Assembly: GCF_016881065.1 (NCBI RefSeq)
Contig: NZ_WXYN01000012.1
Span: forward strand, 62,001 to 126,000
Length of the DNA: 64,000 nt
Source: Planococcus soli
Lineage (GTDB): Bacteria; Bacillota; Bacilli; Bacillales_A; Planococcaceae
Reading direction: 5' to 3'
This document shows, in pieces, positions 53,683 through 62,907 of this stretch. Positions within the stretch are counted from its first letter, which is position 1. Each line of letters begins with the position of its first letter. The position numbers and the translations under genes were made by a program. The notes beneath the pieces were generated by a model, which saw only the letters and a program-made list of their open reading frames with translations, had not been told where the DNA came from and ran no database searches.

Positions 53683-55146
53683 TTATTCGCCTTTGTAATA
53701 ACGAAGTACCGGTTTACGTGCCGCTTTTGTTTCATCCAATCGGCTGATTACCGTTGTATGCGGTGCATTTTGTACGATTTCAGGATTTTCTTCCACTTCT
53801 TTGGCAATCTGAATCATTGCGTCAATGAAAGCATCCAAGGTTTCTTTAGATTCTGTTTCGGTCGGTTCGATCATCATGCCTTCTTCCACGTTCAATGGGA
53901 AGTAGATCGTTGGCGGATGATAACCGAAGTCAAGCAGGCGTTTTGCCATATCCAATGTCCGGACACCCATTTTTTTCTGGCGGCGTCCGCTTAAAACAAA
54001 TTCGTGCTTGCAATGGCGGTCATACGGCAAATCGAAATGCGGCTGCAGTCTGCGCATCATGTAGTTGGCGTTTAATACGGCATATTCCGTAACCGCCTTT
54101 AGGCCATCTGGTCCCATGGAGCGGATATACGTATAGGCACGTACGTTGATGCCAAAGTTTCCGTAAAAAGGCTTAACACGGCCGATTGATTCCGGGCGGT
54201 CGTAGTCAAATGTATAAACGTCTTCATTTTTTACCAATACCGGTTTCGGCAAGTAAGGCAGAAGATCATTTTTCACGCCGACTGGACCAGATCCAGGTCC
54301 GCCGCCGCCGTGAGGTCCCGTGAAGGTTTTGTGCAAATTCAAGTGAACCACGTCGAAGCCCATGTCTCCTGGACGTGCTTTTGACATTACCGCGTTCAAG
54401 TTTGCGCCGTCATAATACAGCTTGCCGCCCACTTCATGGATAATAGCTGCCATTTCCAGAATCTGTTCTTCAAACAAGCCAAGTGTATTCGGATTTGTCA
54501 GCATCAACGCTGCTGTATCTTCTCCAACAACCCGCTTCAAGTCTTCCAAATCCACAAGTCCCTGGTCGCTTGATTTCACCGTCACTGTTTCGAAACCAGC
54601 AACCGTAGCTGACGCCGGATTAGTGCCGTGCGCCGAATCGGGAACGATCACTTTCGTCCGTTTCATGTCGCCTCGCGCTTCGTGATAAGCACGGATCATC
54701 ATCAATCCAGTCCATTCTCCATGTGCGCCTGCAGCAGGCTGCAACGTGACTTCGTCCATACCAGTAATTTCTTTCAGGTGTTCCTGCAAGTCAAATAACA
54801 GTGCAAGGGCTCCTTGAACAGTTTTTTCATCCTGCAATGGATGGATATTTGCAAATCCCGGGAATCGGGCAACGGTTTCGTTAATTTTCGGGTTGTACTT
54901 CATTGTGCAAGAACCAAGTGGGTAGAATCCAGAATCTACACCATGGTTACGGTTGGATAGAGCTGTGTAATGGCGCATAATATCAAGTTCCGATACTTCC
55001 GGCAGTTCCGCTGCTTCAGTGCGGATTAAATCATTCGGCAATAGCTCGCTCAAGTCAACCTCCGGCACGTCAAGAGTCGGCAGGCTGTAGCCAACGCGGC
55101 CTTCTTTGGTCAATTCAAAAATTAGCGCTTGGTTGTCTTTATGCAT
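53683..55146 (-). CDS. gcvPB: glycine dehydrogenase (decarboxylating) subunit 2
   Basis: 487 residues. The P protein of the glycine cleavage system is split in two in Firmicutes; this half carries the pyridoxal phosphate lysine in [20 protein letters not shown]. Other landmarks are [19 protein letters not shown] and [13 protein letters not shown]. It decarboxylates glycine and passes the aminomethyl group to lipoyl-GcvH. It starts eight bases before the end of gcvPA, so the two halves are translationally coupled. Confidence 0.97.
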   Translation of the reverse strand: MHKDNQALIFELTKEGRVGYSLPTLDVPEVDLSELLPNDLIRTEAAELPEVSELDIMRHYTALSNRNHGVDSGFYPLGSCTMKYNPKINETVARFPGFANIHPLQDEKTVQGALALLFDLQEHLKEITGMDEVTLQPAAGAHGEWTGLMMIRAYHEARGDMKRTKVIVPDSAHGTNPASATVAGFETVTVKSSDQGLVDLEDLKRVVGEDTAALMLTNPNTLGLFEEQILEMAAIIHEVGGKLYYDGANLNAVMSKARPGDMGFDVVHLNLHKTFTGPHGGGGPGSGPVGVKNDLLPYLPKPVLVKNEDVYTFDYDRPESIGRVKPFYGNFGINVRAYTYIRSMGPDGLKAVTEYAVLNANYMMRRLQPHFDLPYDRHCKHEFVLSGRRQKKMGVRTLDMAKRLLDFGYHPPTIYFPLNVEEGMMIEPTETESKETLDAFIDAMIQIAKEVEENPEIVQNAPHTTVISRLDETKAARKPVLRYYKGE

Positions 55147-56506
55147 GAGTAGCCCCCGCTTCCTTCACTTTTGCAGCAATTTCCTGCACAAATGCATCGA
55201 TTTCTTCTTTGGTCCGCTGTTCTGTGACCGCGACAAGCATGTGGCCATTGAATTCTTCATAGCTCAAGCCAAGGTCATAGCCGCCAATCATATTGTTTTC
55301 AAACAAGCGATCGTTCAGCTGCTTGACCGACTCTTCCGTTTTCACAACGATTTCATTGAAATGAGCGCCTTCAAATGCAATGTCCAGGCCTGCTCTTTTC
55401 AATTGCTGTTTCATATAATGGGTTTTGATGATATTTTGTTTGGCAATTTCCTGCGTGCCGACTTTGCCGAGAGCCGTCATGGCAACCGATGCTGCCAGTG
55501 CGTTCAATGCTTGGTTCGAGCAGATATTGGACGTCGCTTTGTCGCGGCGGATATGTTGTTCACGCGCCTGCAGCGTTAATACAAATCCACGGCGGCCTTC
55601 TTCATCCGTTGTTTCGCCGACCAAGCGGCCTGGTACTTTGCGCATCAGTTTTTTCGTTACGGCAAAATATCCGCAATGAGGTCCGCCGTATGCTTCCGGA
55701 ATCCCGAATGGCTGGGCATCACCCACGGTAATATCGGCTCCGAGCTGGCCTGGAGACGTTAAGGCACCCAGCGCTAATGGATTGGAAGAAACAGATAACA
55801 ATGCGCCGGCTTCGTGGACGATGGGCTCGATTTCTTTCAAGTTTTCCACCTGGCCAAAAAAGTTCGGGTACTGGATCATGACGGTTGCAACGTTTTCATC
55901 AATCATGTCTTTTAACGCATCCAAGTCGGTATGGCCGTCTTTGAGTGGAATCTCAATCACTTCGATAGACTGTCCGAGCGCATACGTGCGAACAACATCG
56001 CGGGATTCCGGGTGAACTGCACGCGATACCAGAATTTTTTTGCGTTTTGTATGTCCCGCCGCAAGCATTCCGGCTTCGGCAAGCGCCGTGCCGCCGTCAT
56101 ACATAGAAGAGTTGGCGATGTCCATGCCCGTCAATTCGCTGATCATTGTTTGAAATTCAAAAATTGCCTGCAACTCACCTTGGGAGATTTCCGGCTGATA
56201 AGGCGTGTACGCTGTGTAAAATTCAGAACGCGAAATTACGTGATCCACGATAATTGGCTTGTAATGGTCGTAAACGCCCGCTCCAAGGAATGACGCATAA
56301 CGGTTAGTGTCAGCATTTTTAGCTGCAAGCTGCGCCAATTCTTTTGTTAATGATGACTCCGATTTAGCAGGTTTGATATTGTATTCGCCTTTAAAACGGA
56401 CTTTCTCCGGGATATCCGAAAACAATTCATCGATTGAATCAATGCCGATCGTTTCCAGCATTTCTTTTTCGTCTTGAGACGTCATTGGTAAATAACGATG
56501 CTTCAT
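55139..56506 (-). CDS. gcvPA: glycine dehydrogenase (decarboxylating) subunit 1
   Basis: 455 residues, N-terminal half of the P protein. Family landmarks: [41 protein letters not shown] (both landmarks), [16 protein letters not shown] and the late [14 protein letters not shown]. The ATG at 56506 gives [17 protein letters not shown] with AAGGGG ten bases upstream; a longer frame adds seven residues. Confidence 0.96.
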   Translation of the reverse strand: MKHRYLPMTSQDEKEMLETIGIDSIDELFSDIPEKVRFKGEYNIKPAKSESSLTKELAQLAAKNADTNRYASFLGAGVYDHYKPIIVDHVISRSEFYTAYTPYQPEISQGELQAIFEFQTMISELTGMDIANSSMYDGGTALAEAGMLAAGHTKRKKILVSRAVHPESRDVVRTYALGQSIEVIEIPLKDGHTDLDALKDMIDENVATVMIQYPNFFGQVENLKEIEPIVHEAGALLSVSSNPLALGALTSPGQLGADITVGDAQPFGIPEAYGGPHCGYFAVTKKLMRKVPGRLVGETTDEEGRRGFVLTLQAREQHIRRDKATSNICSNQALNALAASVAMTALGKVGTQEIAKQNIIKTHYMKQQLKRAGLDIAFEGAHFNEIVVKTEESVKQLNDRLFENNMIGGYDLGLSYEEFNGHMLVAVTEQRTKEEIDAFVQEIAAKVKEAGATHA

Positions 56507-56533
56507 GGAGTGCTGTCCCCTTTTCAAATTAGA

Positions 56534-57634
56534 TTAGTTGGATCGTTTGTAAAATGGCGTTTCCACTGTTTTCGCTCTTAATCGTTTGCTGCGGATTTCA
56601 ACTTCCAATTCAATTCCCAATTCAGCAAATTCACTTGAAACCAAAGCAAGGCCAATATTTTTCTTCAAAGTTGGCGATTGCGTTCCCGTCGTGACTTCCC
56701 CGACTTGCTGATCCCCAGCGTATACCGGATAGCCGTGGCGTGGAATTCCTTTGTCAATCATTTCAATGCCCACCAATTTGCGTGGGACGCCTGCTTCTTT
56801 TTGAGCTGCCAATGCCTGTTTGCCGGAGAAATTCTGTTCTTTTTTCAGCTTGACGACAAAATTGATGCCGGCTTCCAAAGGCGTAATGTCTTTTGACAGC
56901 TCCTGGCCGTATAATGCGAGACAAGCTTCAAAGCGCAATGTATCGCGGGCGCCAAGTCCGACAGGCACGAGTCCTTCCGGTTGTCCTTCTGACAGGATTT
57001 TGTCCCAAAGAACAACCAGCGCTTCAGGTGCTGCGTAAATTTCAAATCCGTTTTCCCCCGTGTAACCGGTCCGCGACAAGATAACTGTCTGGCCTGCCAC
57101 CTGAACATCATGCTTAAAACGGAATGGTTTGATGCTTGAAAGTTCTTCGTCTGTCAGGCGCTGAAGCACCGTCTCAGCCAGTGGACCTTGCAGGGCCAAT
57201 AAACCATAACGTTCAGAAGCGTTGTCCAATGTCACATCGCCTTTTTTGGCGCGATCCATCCAGTCAAAATCTTTTTCAATATTGGATGCGTTGACGACCA
57301 GCAAATAATGCTCGTCTGCTATTTTATAAACCAACAGGTCATCAACTGTTCCCCCGTCTTCATAACACATTGCTGTATACTGAGCTTGGCCATCTTGGAT
57401 TTTGGAGACATCATTTGTCAGGAGATGCTGAAGATAGTCTAAACTGTCTGCTCCTGTGACAAAAATTTCACCCATATGCGATACATCAAAAAGCCCCGCT
57501 TTTGTTCTGACCGCCTCATGTTCTTCTTTAATGCTCGAAAATTGAACAGGCAATTCCCAACCGCCAAAATCGATTGTCTTGCCGCCGTATTTCGAATACG
57601 TTTCAAAAAGAGGTGTACGTTTTAACTGTGCCAA
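56534..57634 (-). CDS. gcvT: aminomethyltransferase (glycine cleavage T protein)
   Basis: 366 residues. Releases ammonia from the aminomethyl-lipoyl group and makes methylene-tetrahydrofolate. Conserved are [31 protein letters not shown] with the folate-site aspartate, and [18 protein letters not shown] start at 57634, seven bases after GAGGAGG. First gene of gcvT-gcvPA-gcvPB, placed behind a tandem glycine riboswitch. gcvH is not in the window. Confidence 0.96.
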   Translation of the reverse strand: MAQLKRTPLFETYSKYGGKTIDFGGWELPVQFSSIKEEHEAVRTKAGLFDVSHMGEIFVTGADSLDYLQHLLTNDVSKIQDGQAQYTAMCYEDGGTVDDLLVYKIADEHYLLVVNASNIEKDFDWMDRAKKGDVTLDNASERYGLLALQGPLAETVLQRLTDEELSSIKPFRFKHDVQVAGQTVILSRTGYTGENGFEIYAAPEALVVLWDKILSEGQPEGLVPVGLGARDTLRFEACLALYGQELSKDITPLEAGINFVVKLKKEQNFSGKQALAAQKEAGVPRKLVGIEMIDKGIPRHGYPVYAGDQQVGEVTTGTQSPTLKKNIGLALVSSEFAELGIELEVEIRSKRLRAKTVETPFYKRSN

Positions 57635-57691
57635 TGATTTTCCTCCTCATTTTTCAAAGCTCTTCCGCCTGCACTAGTTGTGCAAAGACGC

Positions 57692-57890
57692 GAAAAAGGA
57701 CAGAGATTTCCCTTTAAAGGGAAATCTCTGTCCTGGAACCTGAAAGTTTACCATAATGGCTTTCCTCGTTGGTAGCTGACATGCAGCATTCTCCAGAGAT
57801 GCGTCCTATACGAGTCTTTTTGCCTGAGAGATTCATAACTTTTGTCATTTGCTCCTTCGGCGACGCATTTGCGTTCTCTCCCCGTACAAT
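57692..57890 (-). promoter_or_regulatory. tandem glycine riboswitch with terminator, upstream of gcvT
   Basis: Two aptamers in series, read on the minus strand. The first runs from GGGGAGAGAACGC (about 57886) with CGCCGAAGGAGCAAA and GAATCTCTCAGGCAAAAAG. The second has CATCTCTGGAGA, CCAACGAGGAAAGCC and AAACTTTCAGGTTCCAGGAC. A perfect 18-pair stem at 57698-57733 with five T follows, the expression platform. Glycine binding should prevent termination and switch on gcvT-gcvPA-gcvPB. The rest of 57635-58035 holds the gcvT leader and a promoter region I could not pin down. Confidence 0.95.
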
Positions 57891-58000
57891 CATCCGCCCA
57901 AATCAAAAATGATTGGTCCAAACCGTTATACAGAATAGTATAACTTTGAATATATCCTAACATTGTTCCAAGTGAAGCGCAATCTTTTTTCGTTAAAAGG

Positions 58001-58044
58001 ACAAAAGACGAATGATAAGATTAATTAAAATCAAATCATTCGCC
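58001..58044 (-). terminator. possible terminator after aroK and comG
   Basis: A ten-pair stem (58007-58016 with 58035-58044, one G-T pair) with a large AT-rich loop and a TTTTG tail on the minus strand. It overlaps the aroK stop. Confidence 0.5.
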
Positions 58045-58548
58045 TTTTAGTCGATTTACTTGAAAAGCAGCGTATTGGGTAATTTGCCGCAGGGTCCGGA
58101 ATTCCGTGCGGATCGTAATGTGTGCAGTTTGCTTATAGTCCCGGTAACGGGATTTGTGCAGCGCTTCGATTTCCTCGCGGGTTGATTGGCGGACGATGGG
58201 ACGATTCGGATCCCGGTGAATTCGCCGCCAAATCTCACGGAACGGAGCATCCAAAAACAGCACCAGTCCGGTATTTCTCATAATCTTCTGGTTTGCTTTT
58301 CGCATGGTGACGCCGCCGCCTGTTGAGATGATGCAATAATCATTTTTAAAATTTTGCAAAAACTGTGTTTCCAATTCCCGGAAATATTCTTCGCCATGCT
58401 GCTCGAAAATTTCTGGAATCGTTTTTCCTGTCTGCCGGACAATCTCTTTGTCCATGTCGTAGAAAGGCAGTTTTAGCAGGAAACTCAGCCTCCTGCCGAC
58501 TGCGCTTTTGCCGCAGCCCATAAATCCAATCAAATATATTCTGTTCAT
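58036..58548 (-). CDS. aroK: shikimate kinase
   Basis: 170 residues. P-loop IYLIGFMGCGKSAVGRRL, substrate residues in FYDMDKEIV and ISTGGGVTMR, and the lid DPNRPIVRQ with its arginines. Phosphorylates shikimate at O3. The ATG at 58548 gives the family start; a longer frame adds 16 basic residues. It lies 22 bases after comGG and probably rides on comG transcripts as well as its own promoter. Confidence 0.94.
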   Translation of the reverse strand: MNRIYLIGFMGCGKSAVGRRLSFLLKLPFYDMDKEIVRQTGKTIPEIFEQHGEEYFRELETQFLQNFKNDYCIISTGGGVTMRKANQKIMRNTGLVLFLDAPFREIWRRIHRDPNRPIVRQSTREEIEALHKSRYRDYKQTAHITIRTEFRTLRQITQYAAFQVNRLKGE

Positions 58549-58570
58549 CCTACCCACCCGATACTTACCT

Positions 58571-58774
58571 CTACTCAGGTATTTTATTTTGCTCAATATC
58601 CTTCAGTAGTTGTATCGTAGCATGTCTGTGCATATTTTCCAAACCATCATATGTTTTATATTGGATGGCATAGACCGTCAATGTGTGGGATAACAACATC
58701 AAAGCTGACAGGAAAAAGACGATTGCAACGGGGTAAACCGCTCCTTTTTCGTTTCTAAGATTGGGTAAAAACAT
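58571..58774 (-). CDS. comGG: competence pseudopilin-operon protein ComGG-like
   Basis: 67 residues with a short leader (FLPNLRNEKG) and a hydrophobic N-terminal helix AVYPVAIVFFLSALMLL, like a minor pseudopilin; the glutamate at +5 is absent, as is common for ComGG. Assignment comes mainly from position as the seventh comG gene. ATG at 58774, six bases after AGAGG, inside comGF. Confidence 0.75.
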   Translation of the reverse strand: MFLPNLRNEKGAVYPVAIVFFLSALMLLSHTLTVYAIQYKTYDGLENMHRHATIQLLKDIEQNKIPE

Positions 58775-59192
58775 ATTCTGCCTCTTCCATCGTCCCACTG
58801 ATAAATTCAATGCGGACCTTCAACTTATGGCCATCCAGTGTAAAATGGCATAGCCGGACACGAGTCAGCATGACCTCATGTCCTTTCCGATCTTTTTGTT
58901 TGCGGATCATATCGGTATACAGTTCGATGTCATATTCCTCCCCCGTCTGGACGACACGGATGCCATTGCCTCCATTGATGATTTCAAGTGAGTCACTGTT
59001 GTTTAGATAACTCTGCAAATCCACAGCAAACAATTGCCATTCTGCGCGGTGCGGATCTAAATCTTCAGTAAAGCTAAGGGCGAATCCGAAGAACAGCACA
59101 ATCAGCGGAAGCATTGTCATCAGCACCACCAAATCAAAGATGGATGTTAAAAATGAAAATCCTTTCTCATCCAGGCGGATTATTCGGCGCAT
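58755..59192 (-). CDS. comGF: competence protein ComGF
   Basis: 145 residues: leader RRIIRLDEKG, a hydrophobic helix FSFLTSIFDLVVLMTMLPLI and a beta-rich domain with the C-terminal MLTRVRLCHFTLDGHKLKVRI typical of ComGF. Part of the pseudopilus that brings DNA through the wall. The ATG at 59192 overlaps comGE by 13 bases. Confidence 0.85.
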   Translation of the reverse strand: MRRIIRLDEKGFSFLTSIFDLVVLMTMLPLIVLFFGFALSFTEDLDPHRAEWQLFAVDLQSYLNNSDSLEIINGGNGIRVVQTGEEYDIELYTDMIRKQKDRKGHEVMLTRVRLCHFTLDGHKLKVRIEFISGTMEEAEYVFTQS

Positions 59193-59476
59193 AGCCGCTT
59201 CTGCTTTCCCTGATAATCCGCATAATCTACACATAAGAGGTCAGCCATCTGCCAGTTATAGACGATGCCGCCAACTTTTCGCTGCCCGTGCACAGAACCT
59301 GTCGAACTGACTTCTCTGGCAGCTTCGTGCAAGGTTTCATAAGCGCTGACGCGTTCTTTCTTCATGTGCAGGCTTTGCTGCACGCTGAGCATGACCGGCA
59401 GCAAACTGCCGAAGATTATGAAGACCATGAACAAGCTGAGCATCGTTTCTGCCCAGGAGACTCCTCTCTCATTCAG
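59180..59476 (-). CDS. comGE: competence minor pseudopilin ComGE (probable CTG start)
   Basis: 98 residues from CTG at 59476. It has the prepilin peptidase site ERG/VSWAE followed by a hydrophobic helix (TMLSLFMVFIIFGSLLPVML). No ATG, GTG or TTG with a binding site fits the short leader: CTG is nine bases after GGGAGAG, while a TTG at 59491 has none. The start is therefore tentative. Overlaps comGD and comGF. Confidence 0.8.
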   Translation of the reverse strand: MNERGVSWAETMLSLFMVFIIFGSLLPVMLSVQQSLHMKKERVSAYETLHEAAREVSSTGSVHGQRKVGGIVYNWQMADLLCVDYADYQGKQKRLCAE

Positions 59477-59912
59477 AAAACACCACTCTCCCTCTCCCAA
59501 GATGAACGACCAATGTCTTTTCTCCGCTGCTGGTCGCAAAACGGAACGTGCCGGATTGGACGACGGAGCCATTTGAATTGAAATAAATTTCAGTTAAGTT
59601 GCTGGTTTTTTTCAGCACCACTGATTCTGGAAGCTTTCTGGACAAGACGACTGACTGAAGGTCTGTGAATATTTCGTATGTTCCTTTGGTTTCCCTGAAA
59701 ACCACTTTCGCGGTTTTTCCCAACGAATAGCTTTGGCTCTGTGCAAAGTAGATGTCCTGCTGGAGCAGATTAAAAAAACGCTGTTCTTCCTTTTTGACGG
59801 CAAAGGTCTGGTAGCCTGGAATCGATATGGCAATGACGGCCATCAGCACAACAAGCACCAACAGCATTTCCAGAAGTGTAAAGCCCTGTTCTTTTACGAC
59901 GGTTTTGCAGAT
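59469..59912 (-). CDS. comGD: competence minor pseudopilin ComGD (start codon unclear)
   Basis: 147 residues if translation starts at ATC (59912), seven bases after GGAG. The prepilin site KEQG/FTLLEM and the helix MLLVLVVLMAVIAISI are typical, and the body matches ComGD. Between the in-frame stop at 59925-59927 and the cleavage site there is no ATG, GTG or TTG. The first ATG (59867) would remove the leader and cleavage site. It overlaps comGC by 19 bases, so coupled re-initiation is possible. Confidence 0.85.
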   Translation of the reverse strand: MCKTVVKEQGFTLLEMLLVLVVLMAVIAISIPGYQTFAVKKEEQRFFNLLQQDIYFAQSQSYSLGKTAKVVFRETKGTYEIFTDLQSVVLSRKLPESVVLKKTSNLTEIYFNSNGSVVQSGTFRFATSSGEKTLVVHLGRGRVVFSE

Positions 59913-60211
59913 GTCACTACTCCATCAACTGAAATATTGACCACATCGCCATTCGGACAATCCGTTTCTCCTGTTTTCAAATAGCCTTCCGTCACAAGAT
60001 CCGCCAAGGTTGGCATAACTTTCATATCCATGCGGTAAGACTCTACTTGCCCCTGAACCATCTGCACAAAAGCTTTGCATCCTTTTTCATCAACTGCCGA
60101 TGATTGTTTTGTAACGTTTGGAATGGCGATGGCAATCAGCACCGTAATGATCAACATAACGATCAGCATTTCAATTAGCGTAAATCCTTTTTGGTTTTTT
60201 AAAAAGCGCAT
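59894..60211 (-). CDS. comGC: competence major pseudopilin ComGC
   Basis: 105 residues. Leader MRFLKNQKG, then FTLIEMLIVMLIITVLIAIAI with the processing glycine and Glu at +5, the pseudopilus core subunit. Two cysteines (CKAF, CPNG) could form the intramolecular disulfide known in ComGC. ATG at 60211, six bases after GAGGAGG. Confidence 0.95.
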   Translation of the reverse strand: MRFLKNQKGFTLIEMLIVMLIITVLIAIAIPNVTKQSSAVDEKGCKAFVQMVQGQVESYRMDMKVMPTLADLVTEGYLKTGETDCPNGDVVNISVDGVVTSAKPS

Positions 60212-60222
60212 GGGTTTCCTCC

Positions 60223-61269
60223 TCAAATGGTATGGACCAGGTTATACATCGGCATCAAAATAGCCAGATAGGCACCTACGATGCAGACGGCGATCATAAT
60301 AAAAAAACTCGGTTGGATAATGCGCAGCAGCTGCTGAGTCTGCTGTTCAATCCGCTCCATTAGAACTTCGCTGTAAAGAATCAATTCCTTCCCAAGGTAG
60401 CCGGTCATTTCCCCGTGGTGGACAAAAGCGGACATATCTTTGGAGACAAACGAAAAACGCTCGAGTGATGTGGAAAACGTTTGCCCCATCATTAGCTCAT
60501 CGTGGGACTGCCGAGTCATAAACTGAATCACTTTATGATAGTTTTGGCGCTGCAGCAGATCGAGTGATTCCTGCATGGATATCCCACTGTGCAGCAATGT
60601 TCCAAGTTCACGTGCCAATAAATGCGACCAGTACAGCTTCATAAAGCCGCGAAGAATTGGAATGGCCAGCAGCCAGTTGATTTGCTGCTGAATCGCCTGC
60701 CTTTTGAGCAGCATCCTGAAAATATATGCTGATAGGGCGGCCACAGCAAAAAACGCAATGAAAAAATCGGGCAAGCTCAATAAATAGGAAGGAATGCCCG
60801 AACCCTCGCTACCGGATTGCAGCGACTCCATCATTTCCGTCAAATTCGGCACATAGCTGGTACGGAAAAACAAAAACAGCCCAGAAGTGAAAATCAGCAG
60901 GGATACAGGATAAATTAAAATGTTTTTCAGTTTTTTTTGAACTTGTTCAGTCCGTGCGAAACTTTTGGCAATGCTGTCAATCGATTCCGGCAGCCGTCCA
61001 TGGTATTCCGCGATTTCGACCGGAAACAGCACATGGTCCTTAAACCCTAAGTACTTCAGGATTTCAGCAGCATTGCCGCCACTCTTTAAAATAACCGTTA
61101 TGCCGCTCAATGTTTCTTCCAGCCTGGATGTATGCATGGGCAGCAATAAACTCAAGGCAATCGGCAGCAGATAGCCTTCTTTCATTAAAACAGCCAGGCG
61201 CACCAAGAACTGTTCGCGGTCACGAAGACGGATTTTGTCAGAGCGTGCAGGAAGTTTGAATCGCACCAA
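60223..61269 (-). CDS. comGB: competence pilus assembly membrane protein ComGB
   Basis: 348 residues of the GspF/PilC fold: two similar halves, three membrane helices (near 120-145, 170-190 and the C-terminal FFIMIAVCIVGAYLAILMP). It anchors the ATPase ComGA to the pseudopilus. Start TTG at 61269, six bases after AAGGAG, or GTG at the next codon. Overlaps comGA by 32 bases. Confidence 0.94.
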   Translation of the reverse strand: MVRFKLPARSDKIRLRDREQFLVRLAVLMKEGYLLPIALSLLLPMHTSRLEETLSGITVILKSGGNAAEILKYLGFKDHVLFPVEIAEYHGRLPESIDSIAKSFARTEQVQKKLKNILIYPVSLLIFTSGLFLFFRTSYVPNLTEMMESLQSGSEGSGIPSYLLSLPDFFIAFFAVAALSAYIFRMLLKRQAIQQQINWLLAIPILRGFMKLYWSHLLARELGTLLHSGISMQESLDLLQRQNYHKVIQFMTRQSHDELMMGQTFSTSLERFSFVSKDMSAFVHHGEMTGYLGKELILYSEVLMERIEQQTQQLLRIIQPSFFIMIAVCIVGAYLAILMPMYNLVHTI

Positions 61270-62263
61270 TTTTCACTCCTTCCGTTACTTGACCCTCAAA
61301 TGACAGTTCCGCAGGCAAAGAGTAAGGTTTTTTCAAGCTAGCTGCCAGCAAAGCATCTTCCAGCCGCTCGCCTTCCAGAATTTCAAAAAGCGCGCGATAG
61401 CACGATTCCGATTGGTTGATGTCAGAGAACACCGGAATGATCTTTTGGGCTGAAACGGCAATAAGGGTTTGGGACATGTCTTCAAATGATACGCCCAAAT
61501 CTCGCAGCCGGTGCAGACAGCCGACAGAATGCCTGGCGTGGATGGTTGAAAAAACCAGATGGCCTGTCAATGCAGCTCGAACAGCAATTTGCGCTGTTTC
61601 AGCATCGCGGATTTCCCCGATCATAATAATGTCGGGATCGTGCCGGAGAATCGCTTTTAGTCCGGAAGCATAGCTGAGCCCTGCTTTTTCATTGACCTGG
61701 ATTTGCAAAATCGACTGGTTCTTCCGTTCAACAGGATCTTCGAGTGTAATAATATTGCGGTTCAACTTCTCCGCACAATGCTTCAACAGCGAATACAAGG
61801 TCGTCGATTTGCCGCAGCCTGTAGGTCCTGTGAGTAGAATCAAGCCCTGTGAGGCTTCAGACAGTTTCTCCAAGAGACGGGCCGAGTCACGGAAAACGGC
61901 CAACTGGTGAAGGGACTCGGCGGTGTCGTCCGGCATGATGCGGATGACGATGCTTTCCTTTGTCAGCACGGAAGGCAGTGTGGAAATTCGGAAATAATGG
62001 GATCTTTCGTTGATGGGATGCTGGAATGAACCGGTTTGGGGTTTTCTCTTTTCACTCATGTCTAAAAGGGATAGGTATTTGAAGTAGGCGATCATGCGAT
62101 CACCCAGATCCAAGGGGAATTGGGTCACTTGCCGCAAGTTTTGGAACGAGCGATAAGTAACGGTATAGCAGGATGGTTCGGGTTTGATGTGGATGTCTGT
62201 TGCGCCATTTTTTGCCGCATCGTGCAGAAGGTCAACACAGCGGCGCTCAATAATCGATTGCAT
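61238..62263 (-). CDS. comGA: competence pilus assembly ATPase ComGA
   Basis: 341-residue GspE/PilB-type ATPase. Walker A LLTGPTGCGKSTTLYSLL, Asp box NIITLEDPVERK, Walker B LRHDPDIIMIGEIRDAETA and the His box TGHLVFSTIHARHSVG are intact. Powers pseudopilus assembly at the membrane during DNA uptake. ATG at 62263, five bases after AGGAGG. First of seven comG genes, with a ComK-type box upstream. Confidence 0.96.
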   Translation of the reverse strand: MQSIIERRCVDLLHDAAKNGATDIHIKPEPSCYTVTYRSFQNLRQVTQFPLDLGDRMIAYFKYLSLLDMSEKRKPQTGSFQHPINERSHYFRISTLPSVLTKESIVIRIMPDDTAESLHQLAVFRDSARLLEKLSEASQGLILLTGPTGCGKSTTLYSLLKHCAEKLNRNIITLEDPVERKNQSILQIQVNEKAGLSYASGLKAILRHDPDIIMIGEIRDAETAQIAVRAALTGHLVFSTIHARHSVGCLHRLRDLGVSFEDMSQTLIAVSAQKIIPVFSDINQSESCYRALFEILEGERLEDALLAASLKKPYSLPAELSFEGQVTEGVKIGAIQTSCTL

Positions 62264-62281
62264 ATCCACCTCCTGTTTCGC

Positions 62282-62310
62282 TGTGAACAGAGGCTGCCTC
62301 TCTGTTCACA
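62282..62310 (-). promoter_or_regulatory. 5' stem-loop of the comG mRNA
   Basis: An 11-pair perfect stem TGTGAACAGAG/CTCTGTTCACA with a seven-base loop, lying between the predicted transcription start (about 62307) and the comGA binding site. Confidence 0.55.
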
Positions 62311-62313
62311 CAT

Positions 62314-62397
62314 AGTATAACCGGCTCTTTTTGAGAAAGAAACAGCTTTTGCCAAAATAAAATTTTGAACCGCGAATAGCCGCCAAATCCCATTTTT
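62314..62397 (-). promoter_or_regulatory. comG promoter with ComK box
   Basis: On the minus strand AAAA-N5-TTTT (62354-62366, perfect) and AAAA-N5-ATTT (62385-62397, one mismatch) are separated by 18 bp, one of the allowed spacers of the Bacillus ComK box. Downstream is a TATACT -10 (62314-62319) with a weak -35, as in ComK-dependent promoters. Confidence 0.65.
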
Positions 62398-62508
62398 GGA
62401 GGGCAATCGTTTTTCTACTCAGAGGACAGGTTTACCTATTTTTTAAAAAATTATAGTGCCGGCAAACAACCGTACACCTGTTTGTCACAAAGAAAGACGA
62501 ACTCGCTG

Positions 62509-62538
62509 TTTACACATTCACTCTATTTCCTATATAAT
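62509..62538 (+). promoter_or_regulatory. sigma-A promoter of yqgY
   Basis: TTTACA, 18-bp spacer, TATAAT, 41 bases before the start codon. Confidence 0.7.
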
Positions 62539-62579
62539 AAATAAGAGATTATTGTGTTGTGGCAAAGGAGGGATTACCC

Positions 62580-62822
62580 ATGAATAATATGTTCAAGTTA
62601 ATGGGATGGTGGACTGGTATATTTGCAGTTCTCTTTTATGTAGGCGATATGGTTGAAGTATCATTATTAATGGTCGCTAACACCGGATTTTTTGTTCTTC
62701 TCGGATTCTTAAATATTTCTGAACGCATGTATTTGTACGTTTTTGGTGCCTATTTGACAGTATTTTTCGTAGGCTTCACTTATTACACTACGTTCATCCA
62801 CGTTCCTGGTGCTGGACATTAA
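62580..62822 (+). CDS. yqgY: DUF2626 small membrane protein (YqgY)
   Basis: 80 residues with three hydrophobic segments (GWWTGIFAVLFYVGD, LLMVANTGFFVLLGF, YLYVFGAYLTVFFVGFTYY) and an end HVPGAGH. Matches YqgY of Bacillus in length and in position next to yqgX. Function unknown. ATG at 62580, eight bases after AAAGGAGG. Convergent with yqgX. Confidence 0.88.
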   Translation: MNNMFKLMGWWTGIFAVLFYVGDMVEVSLLMVANTGFFVLLGFLNISERMYLYVFGAYLTVFFVGFTYYTTFIHVPGAGH

Positions 62823-62832
62823 TCAATACGAA

Positions 62833-62882
62833 TAAAAAAACAAAAGGTGCATGGGGTTATCCCCATGCACCTTTTGTTTTAT
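62833..62882. terminator. bidirectional terminator between yqgY and yqgX
   Basis: A perfect 16-pair stem CAAAAGGTGCATGGGG with loop TTAT and A/T runs on both sides. Confidence 0.9.
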
Positions 62883-62907
62883 TTTATGAAGTTCACTTTG
62901 CAGCGGT

